DNA of 64,000 bases, from the NCBI GenBank assembly GCA_037013685.1, contig CM072891.1:15166501-15230500 (forward strand), read 5' to 3'. Below are positions 49,174-61,808 of this stretch, piece after piece. The stretch's first letter is position 1; every line of letters starts with the position of its first letter. The notes under the pieces are model-generated. The model searched no databases, was not told the DNA's origin, and saw nothing but the letters and a program-made list of their open reading frames with translations. The position numbers and the translations under genes are program-made. The stretch comes from Acridotheres tristis. Taxonomy: Eukaryota; Chordata; Aves; Passeriformes; Sturnidae.

Positions 49174-52100
49174 CATGGATTCCAGCTCCTATGATACCAT
49201 TAAATACCAATGACTTCTAACATAAAGTAAACCATGTATTCAATCAGACCTGTCTTTCAAATAAAAAAAATTAGTGTAGCTTGGGTTTATGTTTATCTTT
49301 CTAAAGCTTATGTTAGATTATGTCAGTGTGCTTGGATAGAGTGGAAGATGCATGATCACAGTCCTATGGTACAGGCTATACAAACACTTATTAAATAGAA
49401 CTGGCAAATATAGTTTAGCTTAACTGTGCAATTGCATTTATTGCTAGATCCAATCTCTGTGTATGTACAACACAGTTACACAGTTACCCTAAGTCCAGTC
49501 CTGCTGTATGAATATCAGAGTGGCATGTACACCATTTCCATGGTGTGCTTTATCTTTCTTCCTTACCTGATTCTTTTGTGAAATCTCTTCTCAATTTGCT
49601 AAGATCAGAGTATTACAGAGAACGTGCATAGTAACTGACTTGCTGTGTTAGTATCTCTGTGTTGCACTGAGGAAAATATAACACCATTTAATATCAAATA
49701 TGCAATCAAGGAACAGCTGGGTTCCTTTTGCAGTGTCCCAGAGCTGGCCAAGAAAATTAAATCAAAAGTCATTGAGTAATTATTCTCATTGTTCATTTTG
49801 ATGCATTAGATCCTATCGAAGTCCAAATAGAGTGCCCCAATCATTAAAAGAACCATTTCCCACTTTCATCCCTCCTTTGTCCAAAGACATCCAATACAGT
49901 ATTACTTCTTAAAAGAAATTGTCATTTCCTATATTTATTTTCCATTCTTCCACCACTGTTCTGAGTTGTTGTACACGTAAAATGGACTGAAGGAATCCCA
50001 GAGTGATCAAGATACAGTAACCCAGAGGTATTAGTATTAAATGGAGCCCTTTTCCTAAAAGGCAATAATTTTATACTTGCTTTTGTGTAGGGCAGAGTAA
50101 GTGCAGCAAAATTCACAGCTGTTACATGCAAATATTATAGATCATTATTTGGTTAGAAACATACTAATTAATAACAAATGGAGTTTGTTACAAAAACCTC
50201 CAACACTTGAAATAATGGTAACTCAAATATAAAAGCAAGGAGGTGTATTAAAAAGTATAATTAGTTCATGAGCATAACACTCACTATCTGAAAAACCCAG
50301 CTTGAAAATTCAAGTTATTTTATTGTGCATGAGATGACAATAGAGATGAGAGTAAATAAAAAGCTAGACTGAACAGTTGTTCAGCTGCCTCAGTAGGGAA
50401 AGGTATATCCAAGAATCATCTCAGGAAGGGAATTGTGGTTTAGTTACAGTTCCAAATCAGACAGTGCCTTGATCCATAAAGAAAACAATTTATTGCAATA
50501 CGTTCATTTTATTACCTTCTTTACATAAGCCTTTTTTTTCAGCTTCCTTTTGTGTTGGCAAAGCAATGTTAAGACTTTCCCTTCTACTTCTTCTGTCATC
50601 CTGACTGAAGAGGAAGTTTTTGCAGACTGTGATCTGGATGCAACCTGCAGGAATCAGGACTAGATCTTTCTACCATGCAGGATTGAGCCATTGGAGAGAA
50701 ATGCAAGTTGCTATAATAAGCCAAGTGCAAAACAGGACTACAAAGTCATTAGTGGCTGGAGTTGTTCAGCACCTTTTAGATCCTTGGGAAACAAACCAAA
50801 GTGGATTTAGAACTAAGCATTCTGTTCTTTCAAAATAGTGGTTATTAATGAAAAATTTTTAATTATTGCACATAATATTATATTATATCACATAAAAATA
50901 ATAACTTATGACACCTACAAAAGTATATCCATTATGTAAAAAAAATTAAACCATGACTGGTGTTCTGCCCCTATGTCTGTTTCTGTAAGTTGTACATTTA
51001 GATAACAAAAAGCTTTTTTTTTTCCTACTTTTTTCTAAGATTTCTGGACCGTTTTTTTCAAACTTGAGTGCCTAAACCCTTCAAGCTACATAAAACTGTT
51101 AAACCTCTGCTTGATTCTTGCATATTTTAAGTTGTTAATTTTACGGTGTTTTTAAGAGAAAATATTTGTGAATACATCCATGCAACGGTTGCTACTTTTA
51201 TAATTAAATAATTATCGTATGGAAAGGACTCTTAGAAATCACCATGAGCACTTTTCCTCCCGAAGTTCTCAGTGGAAATGCTTGTGCTCAGCCTGGAATC
51301 CTGCAGGACCTTGCACTTCTCTCCCTCAGAGTTTCTGCTTGAGCAGCCAGTTCGAGCTGTGCTGGTTGCAGACATTTGCACTCCTTGAACTTTCAGATAT
51401 TTCTGTTGACTCAGGCCTTAAGTTTTTCAAAATCCTGTTCTTTTAGGAAATGAACTACGTAATGGCATTTGAAAATATGGTTCTGGGTTTAGATTGCTTT
51501 TTTTTCTAGATTCAAGAAATTGGAGTTCACTTTCCTTTTTTGTTAAAGAAAAAGAATAACTGTTTTAAAAAATATTTTATTTTCTCTGTGTTCCTTGGTA
51601 AGCTCACATCATTTTCTCTGGTTTGCAGGTGTATGATAAATATACAGCATTTTTTTTATGACTGATCATTCTATAAGCATAGCATCAAAGGTAAATATTG
51701 TGGATATCTTTCCATTTTCAGCCAGAACTGAGTGCCTAGGCACAGGACATGGCAGCCAAAGGATCCAAGTGCTGCTGCAGTTACTTGGCTCCATATCTCC
51801 ATTAGAGCAAGGCTAGATTTTAATCATAACTCAGTTTTGCCACTCATACTTTGCTCAGAGGACTGGCTCCTGCTTTCCAAAACATGTTGACTGCAGCTGA
51901 TCAAACAAAACTAAACAAAACTCCAAAATCTGTCAAGTTGGGACTCAGTGTTAAACAGCTGCTTTAGCTGTTCTTGGTGTTCTGTAAAGCTAACAAAAAA
52001 CCCTTTTCCTATAATAAAATATGGAATGTTCAGAAAAACTCCTTATTTATGCATAATAGACTTAACATATCACTCTGTATTCTGCTCCTTATAATTGCCC

Positions 52101-52750
52101 TAAAATGAGCCTGATTGGAGGGAAAAATTTCTTATTTAACTGCCCATTACAAATGATGGAGCCTTTGAGTCAAGTCAGGCTAAACCATTTGTTCTTCCAA
52201 GGCAATCATTGATTTATTTCCCAATACTGTCCCAAGTGATGGCAAGGATTACCAAGGCAAGAAACCCACCAGGTTCTACTTGAGTTTAATAGACTGCCTT
52301 AACACTTCTTCCTGTTCATCAGAAATTAATACAAATATTGTGGTTGGGTTAGGGTTGTTTGTTTGCTTGTTTCAGGGGGGTTTTCTCCTTGAAATGACTT
52401 TTCATTTCAAAGTTGCCTTTCATTGTATTATAAATAAGAGAACAAAAACTCTAAGATCTCCTTGGAATTCAATCCTGGTCAGTGTTTAGTGGGAACCAGC
52501 AATAAGTCAATAGTATTCTTTGGGATTTTTTTTCCAAATTTAGCTCAGTATGTATAGTTTTTCAGGGATACAAAACTAAATGTTATTCCGAGTATTTTTT
52601 GTACATTCTTCTGTCTAGAGTTCCTGCATTCTGCAGGTGCCTGTGATATACAAAGTATCAGTGGGCCATGAGGTTGTAGTACTACAGATTATTTATGTTT
52701 TACTCTGTTATTACTTTTTTATTACTTATTTCAGTCTTATTCTTACTTCA

Positions 52751-52784
52751 TTATTTATTTATTTATGTATTTACTTATTTATTG
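52751..52784 (+). repeat. Imperfect (TTTA)n microsatellite
   Basis: Tandem ATTT units with occasional G or C substitutions. Likely polymorphic in length and of no evident function. Confidence 0.85.
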
Positions 52785-55700
52785 TTTACTTTTTAATATT
52801 TTATTTGGTAAACTTTTCTATCACGTCTTCTTTCCCACAGTCCCAGATTTGCATTCTTCTGTGTCTTCAGTGCATTCTGCCAATTGTTGAATTTCACCAG
52901 CATTTAAGAGTAATTTAATAGGGGGTGTGAAATATATGAGTTTAAATCATACTTTCAGACTATAAACCAAAAAACGTTATTTTCCTGGAGTTGAAGTGAG
53001 AAGGATAAGAGCTGCTGAGGATTTAGAAAAAAAGAAAAAAAGTTTAAATTATGCCTCACTTTTTCTTATATGTGAAGAAACAAGTGGGGAAAGATTTACT
53101 TCCATTAAAAGAACCTGCTTTTATACACGAAATACCATCAAGACTGTTAAACAACTCTGTATATGGAGATTTTTCTATTGCATGTGCCCCAAAAAAAGGC
53201 AATAGAATCTTTTTCATAATCTTCCACTTGCAGACTACAAGTTAAAATCAAGTTCATCAAACTAAATAAGATGTGGAAAAAATTATTAATATTATTTATT
53301 TTTTATTTCTTTTATTGGGACCAAAAACTTTGGCATTTTATTGAATGACATGAAATTTACATTTCTTGAGTGTAATAGTGATAATCTTGAGAGGATTGAG
53401 ATAAAAAAATCTTATTTTTCAGACCCTTGATGCAAGAGACTCAAAGTAGATAATTATTTTTGTATTGTAAACATGATAAGCATTTCATAAGATGCATAAC
53501 TCCTTTAAAAGAATTTAAATATTAGCAGCTGTTGACTGAAAATATGCTCTTAGGATACTAGTAATATTAGTTACTATTAGTAGCTTTTTATTTTCCCTCC
53601 TTTTCTCTTTGACATTTAAAAATGCTTGAAAAAAGAATTGGAAAAAAATGAACGTTCCTAAAAACATCATATAAATTCACTACACATCCCCTTTAGCAGA
53701 TATAGAGCATTTCAACAAACATGTACAGATATAACTTGTATTTTAAATAGTTTCCCAGTAAAGCCAAAAATGGTTTGATTTTATTTTATTTTAACAAGGA
53801 GAGAGAAGCATTAATTTTCTTGTGTCACCATGAACTTTTGAATACTACTTTCTAGACTTGTATTAATATTAAATCTTTTCTCTGAAATGCCTGCAGGCTT
53901 CTAGGCTTTTTGCTCTCTTTGGAAGAGCCTTAGTCTATTCTTTGTGAATGAACTTTGTATATGGATGTGTGCCTGTGGTAAACAGTCATGATACTTAACA
54001 TTTTCTCCAGCCCAAATCTTTCCTCACTCATTCATCTACTTTTTTATAAGGTCACTGACTTTTGTGATAGGTAACCTTATAAAAATAATGTGACTGCAGA
54101 AAACTACACTTTAGGAGAGGAATGTTGAACGCTGTGTCCAGATGTTGCTTAAAATAGGTTTTCAGATATAAAGAACCAAATGTGAAAACATTCGGGTAAA
54201 CACAGTGATTATACAGATTGTTCCTTTAAAGCCAGAGGAAAAAGAAGGGAAATGAGGTCACATCTATTTTGATAGTGCTTTCAAAAGGAAGAGGAAGGGA
54301 GAAAGAAAATGAAAGAAAGAGGTGTTAAAATGTAGTGGTGCTCCAGAATGATTGACTAGAAGAAGTAATCTCAAAGACAAAAAGGCAAATATAGATGATT
54401 TAGCCTTCTGTGTCATCAGTACACAATTGTTTCATGCTGTCTCATGCTTTGTCTACTTTATTTCCAAATGTTCCTGTCTTACAGAATTATGCCTCTATTG
54501 GATAGATTTCAGTCTCATGAAGTGTTTTGCTACTATTCAGCTTATTACCTTCATTTCATACTATTGTTTTATTGGCATTTCATTCTTGCTGTATCATGCT
54601 AAATTTTCTTCCTCAGGATATTAATAATTTTTTTTTTTTTTTTATTTTAGTCACGTTGGACTAGTCTGTCCTTCTAAAATGAGCTTTTCTGGTCACTCTT
54701 TAATCTCTGAATATCCTGCTTGTCATTACCATTTTGGTTACAAGATTGCTTAGACTTAGGGTATCTTTGCACCCATGATTGCATCAGACTTGTGTAAGGT
54801 ATGTGAAGGAGATGATGGACTAAGATAATCTGATATATACTGGTGAAATTTCTTTGTCATCCAATAATGCTTTGAATCCAAAATTCCTTCAAGTCCCAGC
54901 CACAGACATGATCAAGCCTCTGGTGACTGGCAGTATCTCCTCCTCAGGGGCCATCATTCCTTGTCAGTGGAAAAGAGCTGGGGCAAAGGACAAGTTCTTG
55001 GTTTCCCTCTGCCCTGAAGGAAAATTTGGAAGAAAATTTGTATTTTTGTCAATTAGTTTTGAAACATTCTAATGGAGATTTTCTTTACACTGAGACTGCC
55101 ACTAATGCAGCATAAATCAGATTCAGTATATCTGTATTAACAATGCATATGTAGTTTACTTTTTCAGTTATTCAGTGTTTCATACATGCTTTATTTAATT
55201 TTTATTCATTAAAATACAAAATAATATGAATAATAGTGTAATAAAACTTTAAAATTATGTAGAATTCAGTTTATGAAATTTTATTGATTTTCACTGATTC
55301 CAATCATTCCACTTCTTAGAAGATGGTTAAAATTACATAATCCTTTTTCAAAGGAGCAGATTGCCATATATTATTTAATATTCTGTGTTGGATGTGTTGG
55401 TAAGCAAGTAACAAAGTTTAAATACCTGCAGTGTCTGAATTTACAAAAGGCTGATGATCCCTAACTTTGAATTCACTGGGACTTCAGTAACCCTGAAGTT
55501 CAGGCTGTAAGGTTTCCATCACTGGGTACCCAAAATCAGAACTTTAATGCCTTAGTTCATTTATTTCCTTTTTCAAAAAATGCCAACCTTCCCAAACAAA
55601 AAAAATCACTTTGGCTATAAGTCAGCCCTTTAGACTCCTAGACTTTCAGTAGAGCACCAAGATAAGATTATAGATGTTTCATTTATTATATCACATTTTT

Positions 55701-55856
55701 AAATATAATTTAATGCATTCAGATGAAGAGTATTTGTTGTGAGGCTAATAGGCCCAAGGTGCAGTGTTTTTTTTTTTTCTTGTAGTAGCTTTTGTAATTT
55801 GATAGATACTTCCCAGAATGTAAGAAAAAAATTCAGTCTCTGCTAAAAAGCCACAT

Positions 55857-55875
55857 AATATATATATATATATAT
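55857..55875. repeat. (TA)n microsatellite
   Basis: An alternating TA run of about 19 bp, just upstream of a CR1 fragment. Simple repeat. Confidence 0.85.
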
Positions 55876-55988
55876 TATTGATTCAGCAAATGGCAAGAGA
55901 AGAATGGGAAAGTGTTGATGTTTTTACATTTTACAGGAAGAAATAAAGAAAAAAAAAGCTGAAATCATAAAATTGGCAGTGTATTAAA

Positions 55989-56243
55989 CAAGTGACCCAA
56001 GAACGTGTTATGTATGCATATTCAGAGTGTTGTGCTGCCATCCAGAGGGATCTTGAAAGGCTGGAGAAATGGGCTGGGAGGAACCTCCATGAAATTCAGC
56101 ACAGAGAGATGCAAAGTTCTGCAGCTGAGGTGGAACAACCCCTTGCACCAGTGCAGGGCCAGTGGCCACTGCATCTGGGGGCTTGAGAATGGGATTTGTA
56201 TCAGGTGGTTTCCAACCTCAGCCATTCTGTGATCCTATGGCAT
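55989..56243 (+). mobile_element. CR1 LINE fragment with internal deletion, plus strand
   Basis: The left part carries recognisable CR1 sequence upstream of the 3' terminus: AGTGACCCAAGAACGTGTT, TGCTGCCATCCAGAGGGATC and GGCTGGAGAAATGGGCTGGG. The right end is a CR1 3' terminus: TTTCCAACCTCAGCCATTC then TGTGATCCTATGG. In full CR1 elements these blocks lie several hundred bases further apart, so the copy has lost its middle; the join is around 56,170-56,195. Short open frames across it are LINE remnants of the reverse-transcriptase-encoding region and 3' UTR. Confidence 0.92.
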
Positions 56244-58300
56244 TGCAGTACCCTGCTCTGTGTAAGTGCTATAGTAATGAAATTACAATTTCAGTGTTTT
56301 CTTTATGGAACTCTCAGTGACTGTTATCACCAGGTCAGGCATTTTGTACCAATTGATGACCTTTGGGAACAGTTATACTGAATAATAATCAATCTAAAAC
56401 TCTCCATCGGTGTTAGAAACTGTTACAGTTAATTGACATTTATAAAGTACTTCTTTACATCTGTTTGTTTGTTTGTTAATTTTAAATATTCTGTGTCTCA
56501 CTTGATTAAGTTGCTGTTGGTATTATAAGGTTTAATTTATATAGATACATGGCATGAATAAAATTTTTTTAAAACCCCAAACACATAGAAAAGCATTTCC
56601 TTTGTGTTCAGTGAACCAAAAAGTTTGCAATGGGTTTTGTTCTATAAGGCACCATCACCATATGAAGTAGTAGGTGATAGATTACTAAGATTATAGATGT
56701 GTATGTAAAAAACCCCAAGGGTGATAATGATTCCATTAGTATTAAAGTTGATATTAATGACTTTCCAGCAAAGCAATAACCAGTAGATGAGAACAGCTGT
56801 CACAGATGCAATTGTACAACAGCACAAAGTTTTGTGTGAGTTTCTTATTGCAGAAAAATTAAATGTTTGCTGGATTTGGCTAGCAGATGACCACTGCTCT
56901 GGAAAAATCAGTTTTTTCCGGTGGAATCAGGAGGTTTGTCCCATCACCATATAATTTCTCTTTTTTTTTTTTTTTTTCATTTGTCTTTATATTACTTTAT
57001 ATCAAAGGATCAAGAAATCCAAAACAATATTTTTTTTACACAAATGTATTCTTAATCTTTTATGTCCTTAAGATGATTATTGAGATTACTTACTGGATTT
57101 CTAGGCAGACTGTGGCCTTTATCGTATTATTCACTAGAAAAGGCAAGATCTTTGTGCATTCTCAAAATCTACCTTTGGTCTGTGAGAGGGATTTTCTATT
57201 CCTGTTCTGCTACTGATAAAATTACCAGTTGTCGTCACACGTAGCTTTGGTCTTATTGACTGCTTGGCAGTATTTGAGTGCATTTGAGTTTTTGCTTCTT
57301 TTGTTTATTGAATGGCATGTTTCTTGATCATACAGACTTAGTTTTAGCTGATACTTGGATCCCAGTATGTCCTAATGTGAGTCACTGGAAATTCTTGTGT
57401 TTCATTTTTTCATCCCAGTTCCCATGATTGGATATTACTGGTGAGAATACCACAGATGGCAATTATTTACTGAAACTTGGTTTCAATTTGTGTATCATTT
57501 CAAGCTCCATTGATTGGGTTGCCTGTTAAACTAATCGCTGTTGATATGGTGTGTGTGCTGAAAATGTATCTGAATAGTATGTACATGTAAAACATTGGTA
57601 TAGGTATTTGTATATAGATATAATATAGTAAAAATATCAGAAAGATATGATGAAATTCACAGCTTTGATCTTCTGATTCCCATTTTGTTGACCAGTCCAT
57701 TGGAAGTTCTATAAGCATATTATTTTTAAATACAGAGATTTCCTTGTTAAATTAAATCAGTTTTGATGCTGCGATTGCAGTAACCAATGACTTGGTTTTG
57801 TGCTAAGTATTCTTTCCTCTGCCCGATTTTAGAGACCATTGAGAGCTGCTAGGATTCTGAGTAAACAGTTTTATTAGGAATTTAATTCTGTTGAGTGCTG
57901 AAAATCTTCCTCCTGAATGCTGCTGAGGGTTGCTAGGCACCTCAAAGGGTTAGTGACTATCACAGCTTGCTTAGCACATGGTACTACATATGTCATTTGC
58001 AGTCTCTGAGTAGAACAAACTTCTACTGCTGTCACTGCAGATTATTCTCTGTGCTTTTGGGGTTGTTTTGCTGTGCTTAGAATGTGTGTCCCTCATAAAA
58101 TGGTGACATTCTGTGGATGGGGACTGCTGGATCCAGCAAAAATAAATCGCTGAAGGCATGGGAACAGAAAAAATTCGAGATTTTTGTATAAAAGCAATCA
58201 TCATTCTTCTGAAAAATTCGTGGAAAACCTCTCCAAAACATCAAACCAGCCAATGACAAAGGCAGTGTGACAGTAATAATAAATCTTAATTTTCTTACAG
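56244..58300. other. Noncoding DNA, no gene recognised
   Basis: AT-rich sequence with short homopolymers and a (TGTT)n run at about 56,461-56,477. I see no exon or repeat that I can name. Confidence 0.6.
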
Positions 58301-58960
58301 TTGTTTTTAGGCCTTGTTCTTTTAGTATTTTTTGTTGTGACATGTGGGTTCCCACATATTCTGTGTAATGCCAGCAGCACACAGGATGCACACACCAGGG
58401 AACAAGCAGATCCCCAAAGCCTCAGGGTATTGAGCTGCCCTTTTGTTTCGTGTATCCTCTTGCAGAACGAGTCACAGAATGACATGCTTTACTGCGTGTC
58501 ACCTTATTGCTTTATTATTAGCCTTCCTAAAGGTCAGATGGGCCTGACTCAAATTCAAGAGGAAACAACGCTGTACCAAGTTCTCCCTTCATTGAAGGAC
58601 CTGCATATTTCTCTGAGATCTGCAGCAGTATTTTTAATATCATGTCGAAAGCAGAGAACCATTTCCAATTCCCATTGCGGTAATCAATGAGATGTAAAAT
58701 TGCAGCAGTTCCATGCTGCCTAGAGCCTCTCCTGACAAACCTCGTTGGGTTTGTCAGAATGCATAAAGCACTCGCAGGAGTGCAGCATTAGCTCTATTTC
58801 TCTCTGATGTGAACAAGCACAGAAAGAAACCAGCTCTTAAGGAGACATTTTCGTTTGCTTAAACAGCCCCGCCGTGGCTGCAGTACAGCAAAATCTTCCT
58901 GTGCTATGCAGATTCCTTAGGATGGGAATCAGAACCATTAACTGTGTGTGTGATTCAGAA
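58301..58960 (+). promoter_or_regulatory. CpG-enriched interval, candidate conserved element
   Basis: This stretch is distinctly richer in C+G and in CpG than its flanks: about a dozen CpG in some 660 bases, where neighbouring kilobases have few. It contains TAATCAATGAG at 58,681, three perfect inverted repeats at 58,702-58,783 and no transposon signature. An open frame of 129 codons (58,301-58,690) begins at TTG directly after a good acceptor-like TTTTCTTACAG and encodes a hydrophobic start with two possible N-glycosylation sites, but I find no matching donor or recognised domain. A regulatory element or structured transcript seems more likely than a coding exon. Confidence 0.35.
58702..58783 (+). 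repeat. Three consecutive perfect inverted repeats
   Basis: Stem 1: GCAGCA (58,702-58,707) with TGCTGC (58,714-58,719), loop 6. Stem 2: CTGACAAACC (58,732-58,741) with GGTTTGTCAG (58,748-58,757), loop 6. Stem 3: GCACTC (58,768-58,773) with GAGTGC (58,778-58,783), loop 4. All are mixed-sequence and GC-containing, spaced 12 and 10 bases apart. Three such stems in 82 bases suggest a structured RNA or a DNA element with ordered dyads. No known RNA family is recognised. Confidence 0.85.
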
Positions 58961-61489
58961 AAGCAATAAACCCATGGGCTAGCTTAACAATTATTTAATT
59001 TCTGAAGGAATAATTCACGCATAGAAAGTCAATCAAGGTAACAGTCCAGGTATGCTGTGTATGCTGTACTTGTTTAGCATATCTGTGATTACTCTAGGAA
59101 GGTTATGTTTGTCACTGTGCTGCTGTCTGTGACCATCTGGAACTTAATAAGATACAATGTAGAATTTGCATCTTCCTTTTATGCACACAGAGTACTCTTT
59201 CACCTGAAGTAAAATAAATTTTCTGGGTAGTAGCATCTCAAAGCCATTGAAAGCAGCCAGCAGTCAGGAATCCACTGAATTATGAGCATATAAATTCATT
59301 TGATAGTTCCTTAGAAAGTCTTTTACAATCTATATTTAGGAGGAAGAAATGCTCAGTGCTGGATGTTTTGGAAGTATGCAGAGCATGGTCCCAGATATTT
59401 TCCTGTGAGTGTCATTTCAGATGGAGTGACTGGGTAGCCTGTGGCATTGGCAGTGGGGGAGAAGCTCCTTGTCTGTGCCTCTGATGCTGATAACTGCAGT
59501 CATCCCTTATCAATTCCTTGGAGGTGTTTATAAAGTGTTCTGTTCTCATTCCCTCTGCTGCTGAAGCAAACATCAGTTTTGTATAATGACATTTCTCTTG
59601 ACTACCTTAGCTGATAAGCAAAGAATCGAATGAATGTTTGTAAATTAGGTATTCTTTCTCTGCACTGATTATTCTTTAAGCATAGAAATCAAGGGGATTG
59701 CAAATTTCCATCTCATTCTAGAACTGACTTTCAGAACTATATGCCAATTTTCTTAATTTTGATGTTTCTAATGAATAAATATAAGTAAAAATGCAACAGC
59801 TAGCATTTCCAAGCTTTCACAAATTGTGTTAAACTTCTTGACAGGGACAAAAAAATAGTTTAGTAATATGCGTTTCCAGTATTCCATCTACTTTCTTAAT
59901 TAGCAAGTCAACAAAATATGAGCTTTCATCTCATGACTGTATTGCATGATTTGAATTGGACAAAACCACAGACTTTGGAGATAATAGCACGTAGCCCCTG
60001 ACAAGAGAATAGATGGAGAAGTGGATATGTTGGAATTATGTCTCCATGTGATTGTGTCAGGACCTTGGGGGCTGTACTCATCTGCTATGAGATTTTGGCC
60101 ACAGGCTGGGGGAAATCAGGGAAAACGTGGAGAATGATCTGTAAAGAGTAAGTCTGAAATTCTTCATGAGAGAATTTAATATTTCTCAAAACCACAGACC
60201 CCCCCCATCTTAGACAAAGTTGTGTCACAAATATGATGGTCTCTGAACTTCACTTTCTGAAGTCTGATAGCATAATTTGCTGGATTTGTGGGTTTTCTTA
60301 GGGGTTTTTAGTCACTTGGGTACAATTTCTTCTTCTCAAGTTGAAAGTTGGACTGATTATACTGGATCTCAGCCAAAGATTAAATTCTATTTTTGAAGAG
60401 TATTTGTAGAAAGGGGGGAAATCATGAGAATTTGCTATCAAATTTATAGAGTTTTTGGGGTTTTTTTTTAGCAAAACCGACGTTTCTTCTTTACTATGTT
60501 GATACCTGCTGAAATATTGCAGCATGTAGACTGTCATTTAAATTTTTGGTTTGAAATGTTTGCAGAGTTCCATAACCATTTATTTCTAGATGAGTTGTTT
60601 TTGTTTTTTGGGGTTTTTTGTCCATTCAGTAGTTCAGTATAGTTGTTGTGTATTTCCTTATGTTACTGAATACAAGCATAAAACGTGGTCCAGGTTTTAT
60701 TTTATACCTCATGTCCTCAACTTGATCCCCAGGTCAATGTGTGCTGCTGCTTGACAAGTTATGCAGTTGTGCAGCATAATTCCCTGTTCTGTGGAGAAAC
60801 TGCCCCAGAAGTTCCTGTACAGTCCAGCCCCACAGAATATTAACTGCAGTTACACAAGGTGTGATTATTATTTTTTTTTTCCTTCCTTTTTTACTTTCCC
60901 TAATCTTGGATAAAAATGGCCTTTCATACAAAATGTTATGAACGTCTAAGACAGAAATTCAAAAAGTGGTAAAGTTTATAGCCTATAATAATTTAGATAA
61001 AACTTGTAACAGTTGTTCTTTCAGGAGGCTAAACAGGTCTCAGTGAGGTGTTCTCTTCATCCTTCTTGAAATATGACTAGGCAACCAAGAATACATGCAG
61101 GGCTTTTGTCTACTGTAAATTTAATTGAGCTGAAATCTCTTGAGCTCTGTTCAAAAAGTTTCCATTCTTTGAGTGTGCTGTTAAGGAGAACAAACTTGTT
61201 TTCTGGGGTGCATTTCAAGATACTGATCAATATATTGTATCTAATATCCACAGGTTAAGATCTTTATAATACTCTGGTGAATGATGTTTAAGGTAGGCCA
61301 CAAAGGCTACAGCTGATTTCCAGATCAGCTTTGGGTTGCTGGTGTTGAAGGCACAAATCCCAGTCCTACCATTCCATGTCCAGATTGCCATGCTCTGTGC
61401 TCCCTCTTTTCCCTCTGTCCCCAGAAATTTGACACACCCAGCGAGCCTGATTCTGCTTCAGGTGCACGAAATCTACTTTATCACCTCTC
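58961..61489. other. Noncoding DNA, no gene recognised
   Basis: No coding exon is visible. A loose group of GATA-type motifs occurs at 59,487-59,494 (CTGATAAC), 59,507-59,511 (TTATC) and 59,611-59,618 (CTGATAAG), and a G/T-rich tract lies at about 60,590-60,620. Otherwise I see nothing I can support. Confidence 0.55.
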
Positions 61490-61808
61490 AAACCACCTGA
61501 GAAGAGGTTGGAGTGAGGTGGGAGTTTGTCTCTTCTCACGGGTAGCAAGTGGCTGGAAGAGAAGAAATGGCACAATTTGTGCTGAGGAGGCTCAGATTGG
61601 ATATTAGGAAAAAATCCTTCACAGAAGGGGCTATCAAACATTGGGTGAGGCTACCCAGAGAAGTGGTTAAGTCCCCATCCCTGGAAGTGTTCAAAAAAAT
61701 GTGGATATGGCAGCTGAGGCCATGGTTTTATGGTGAATATTGTGGTGGCACTCAGTGGTGGTGGCTTGGTGATCATACAGGTCTTTTCCAACTTTCAGTT
61801 ATGAAATA
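61490..61808 (+). mobile_element. CR1 LINE fragment, 3' end, plus strand
   Basis: Successive words follow the CR1 3' region in order: AACCACCTGAGAAGAGGTTG, GAGTGAGGTGGGAG, CTCTTCTCACGGGTAGCAAG, TTGGATATTAGGAAAAAATC, CCCAGAGAAGTGGTTAAGTC, CCATCCCTGGAAGTGTTCAA, and the terminal GGTCTTTTCCAACTTTCAG. The copy is 5'-truncated and mutated. The 86-codon frame at 61,549-61,809 is a product of this repeat: the decayed 3' end yields the frequently seen EVVKSPSLEVFKK-like peptide, not a host gene. Confidence 0.95.

Larger units (their letters stand above)
49174..55988. other. Noncoding DNA, putative intron; no exon seen
   Basis: AT-rich sequence with an imperfect TTTA microsatellite at about 52,751-52,784, a poly(T) at 54,628-54,643, a purine run at 54,283-54,309, and a TA repeat at about 55,857-55,875. 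Open frames are short, rich in F, I, L and S, and show no domain. Nothing else is supportable. Confidence 0.6.
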
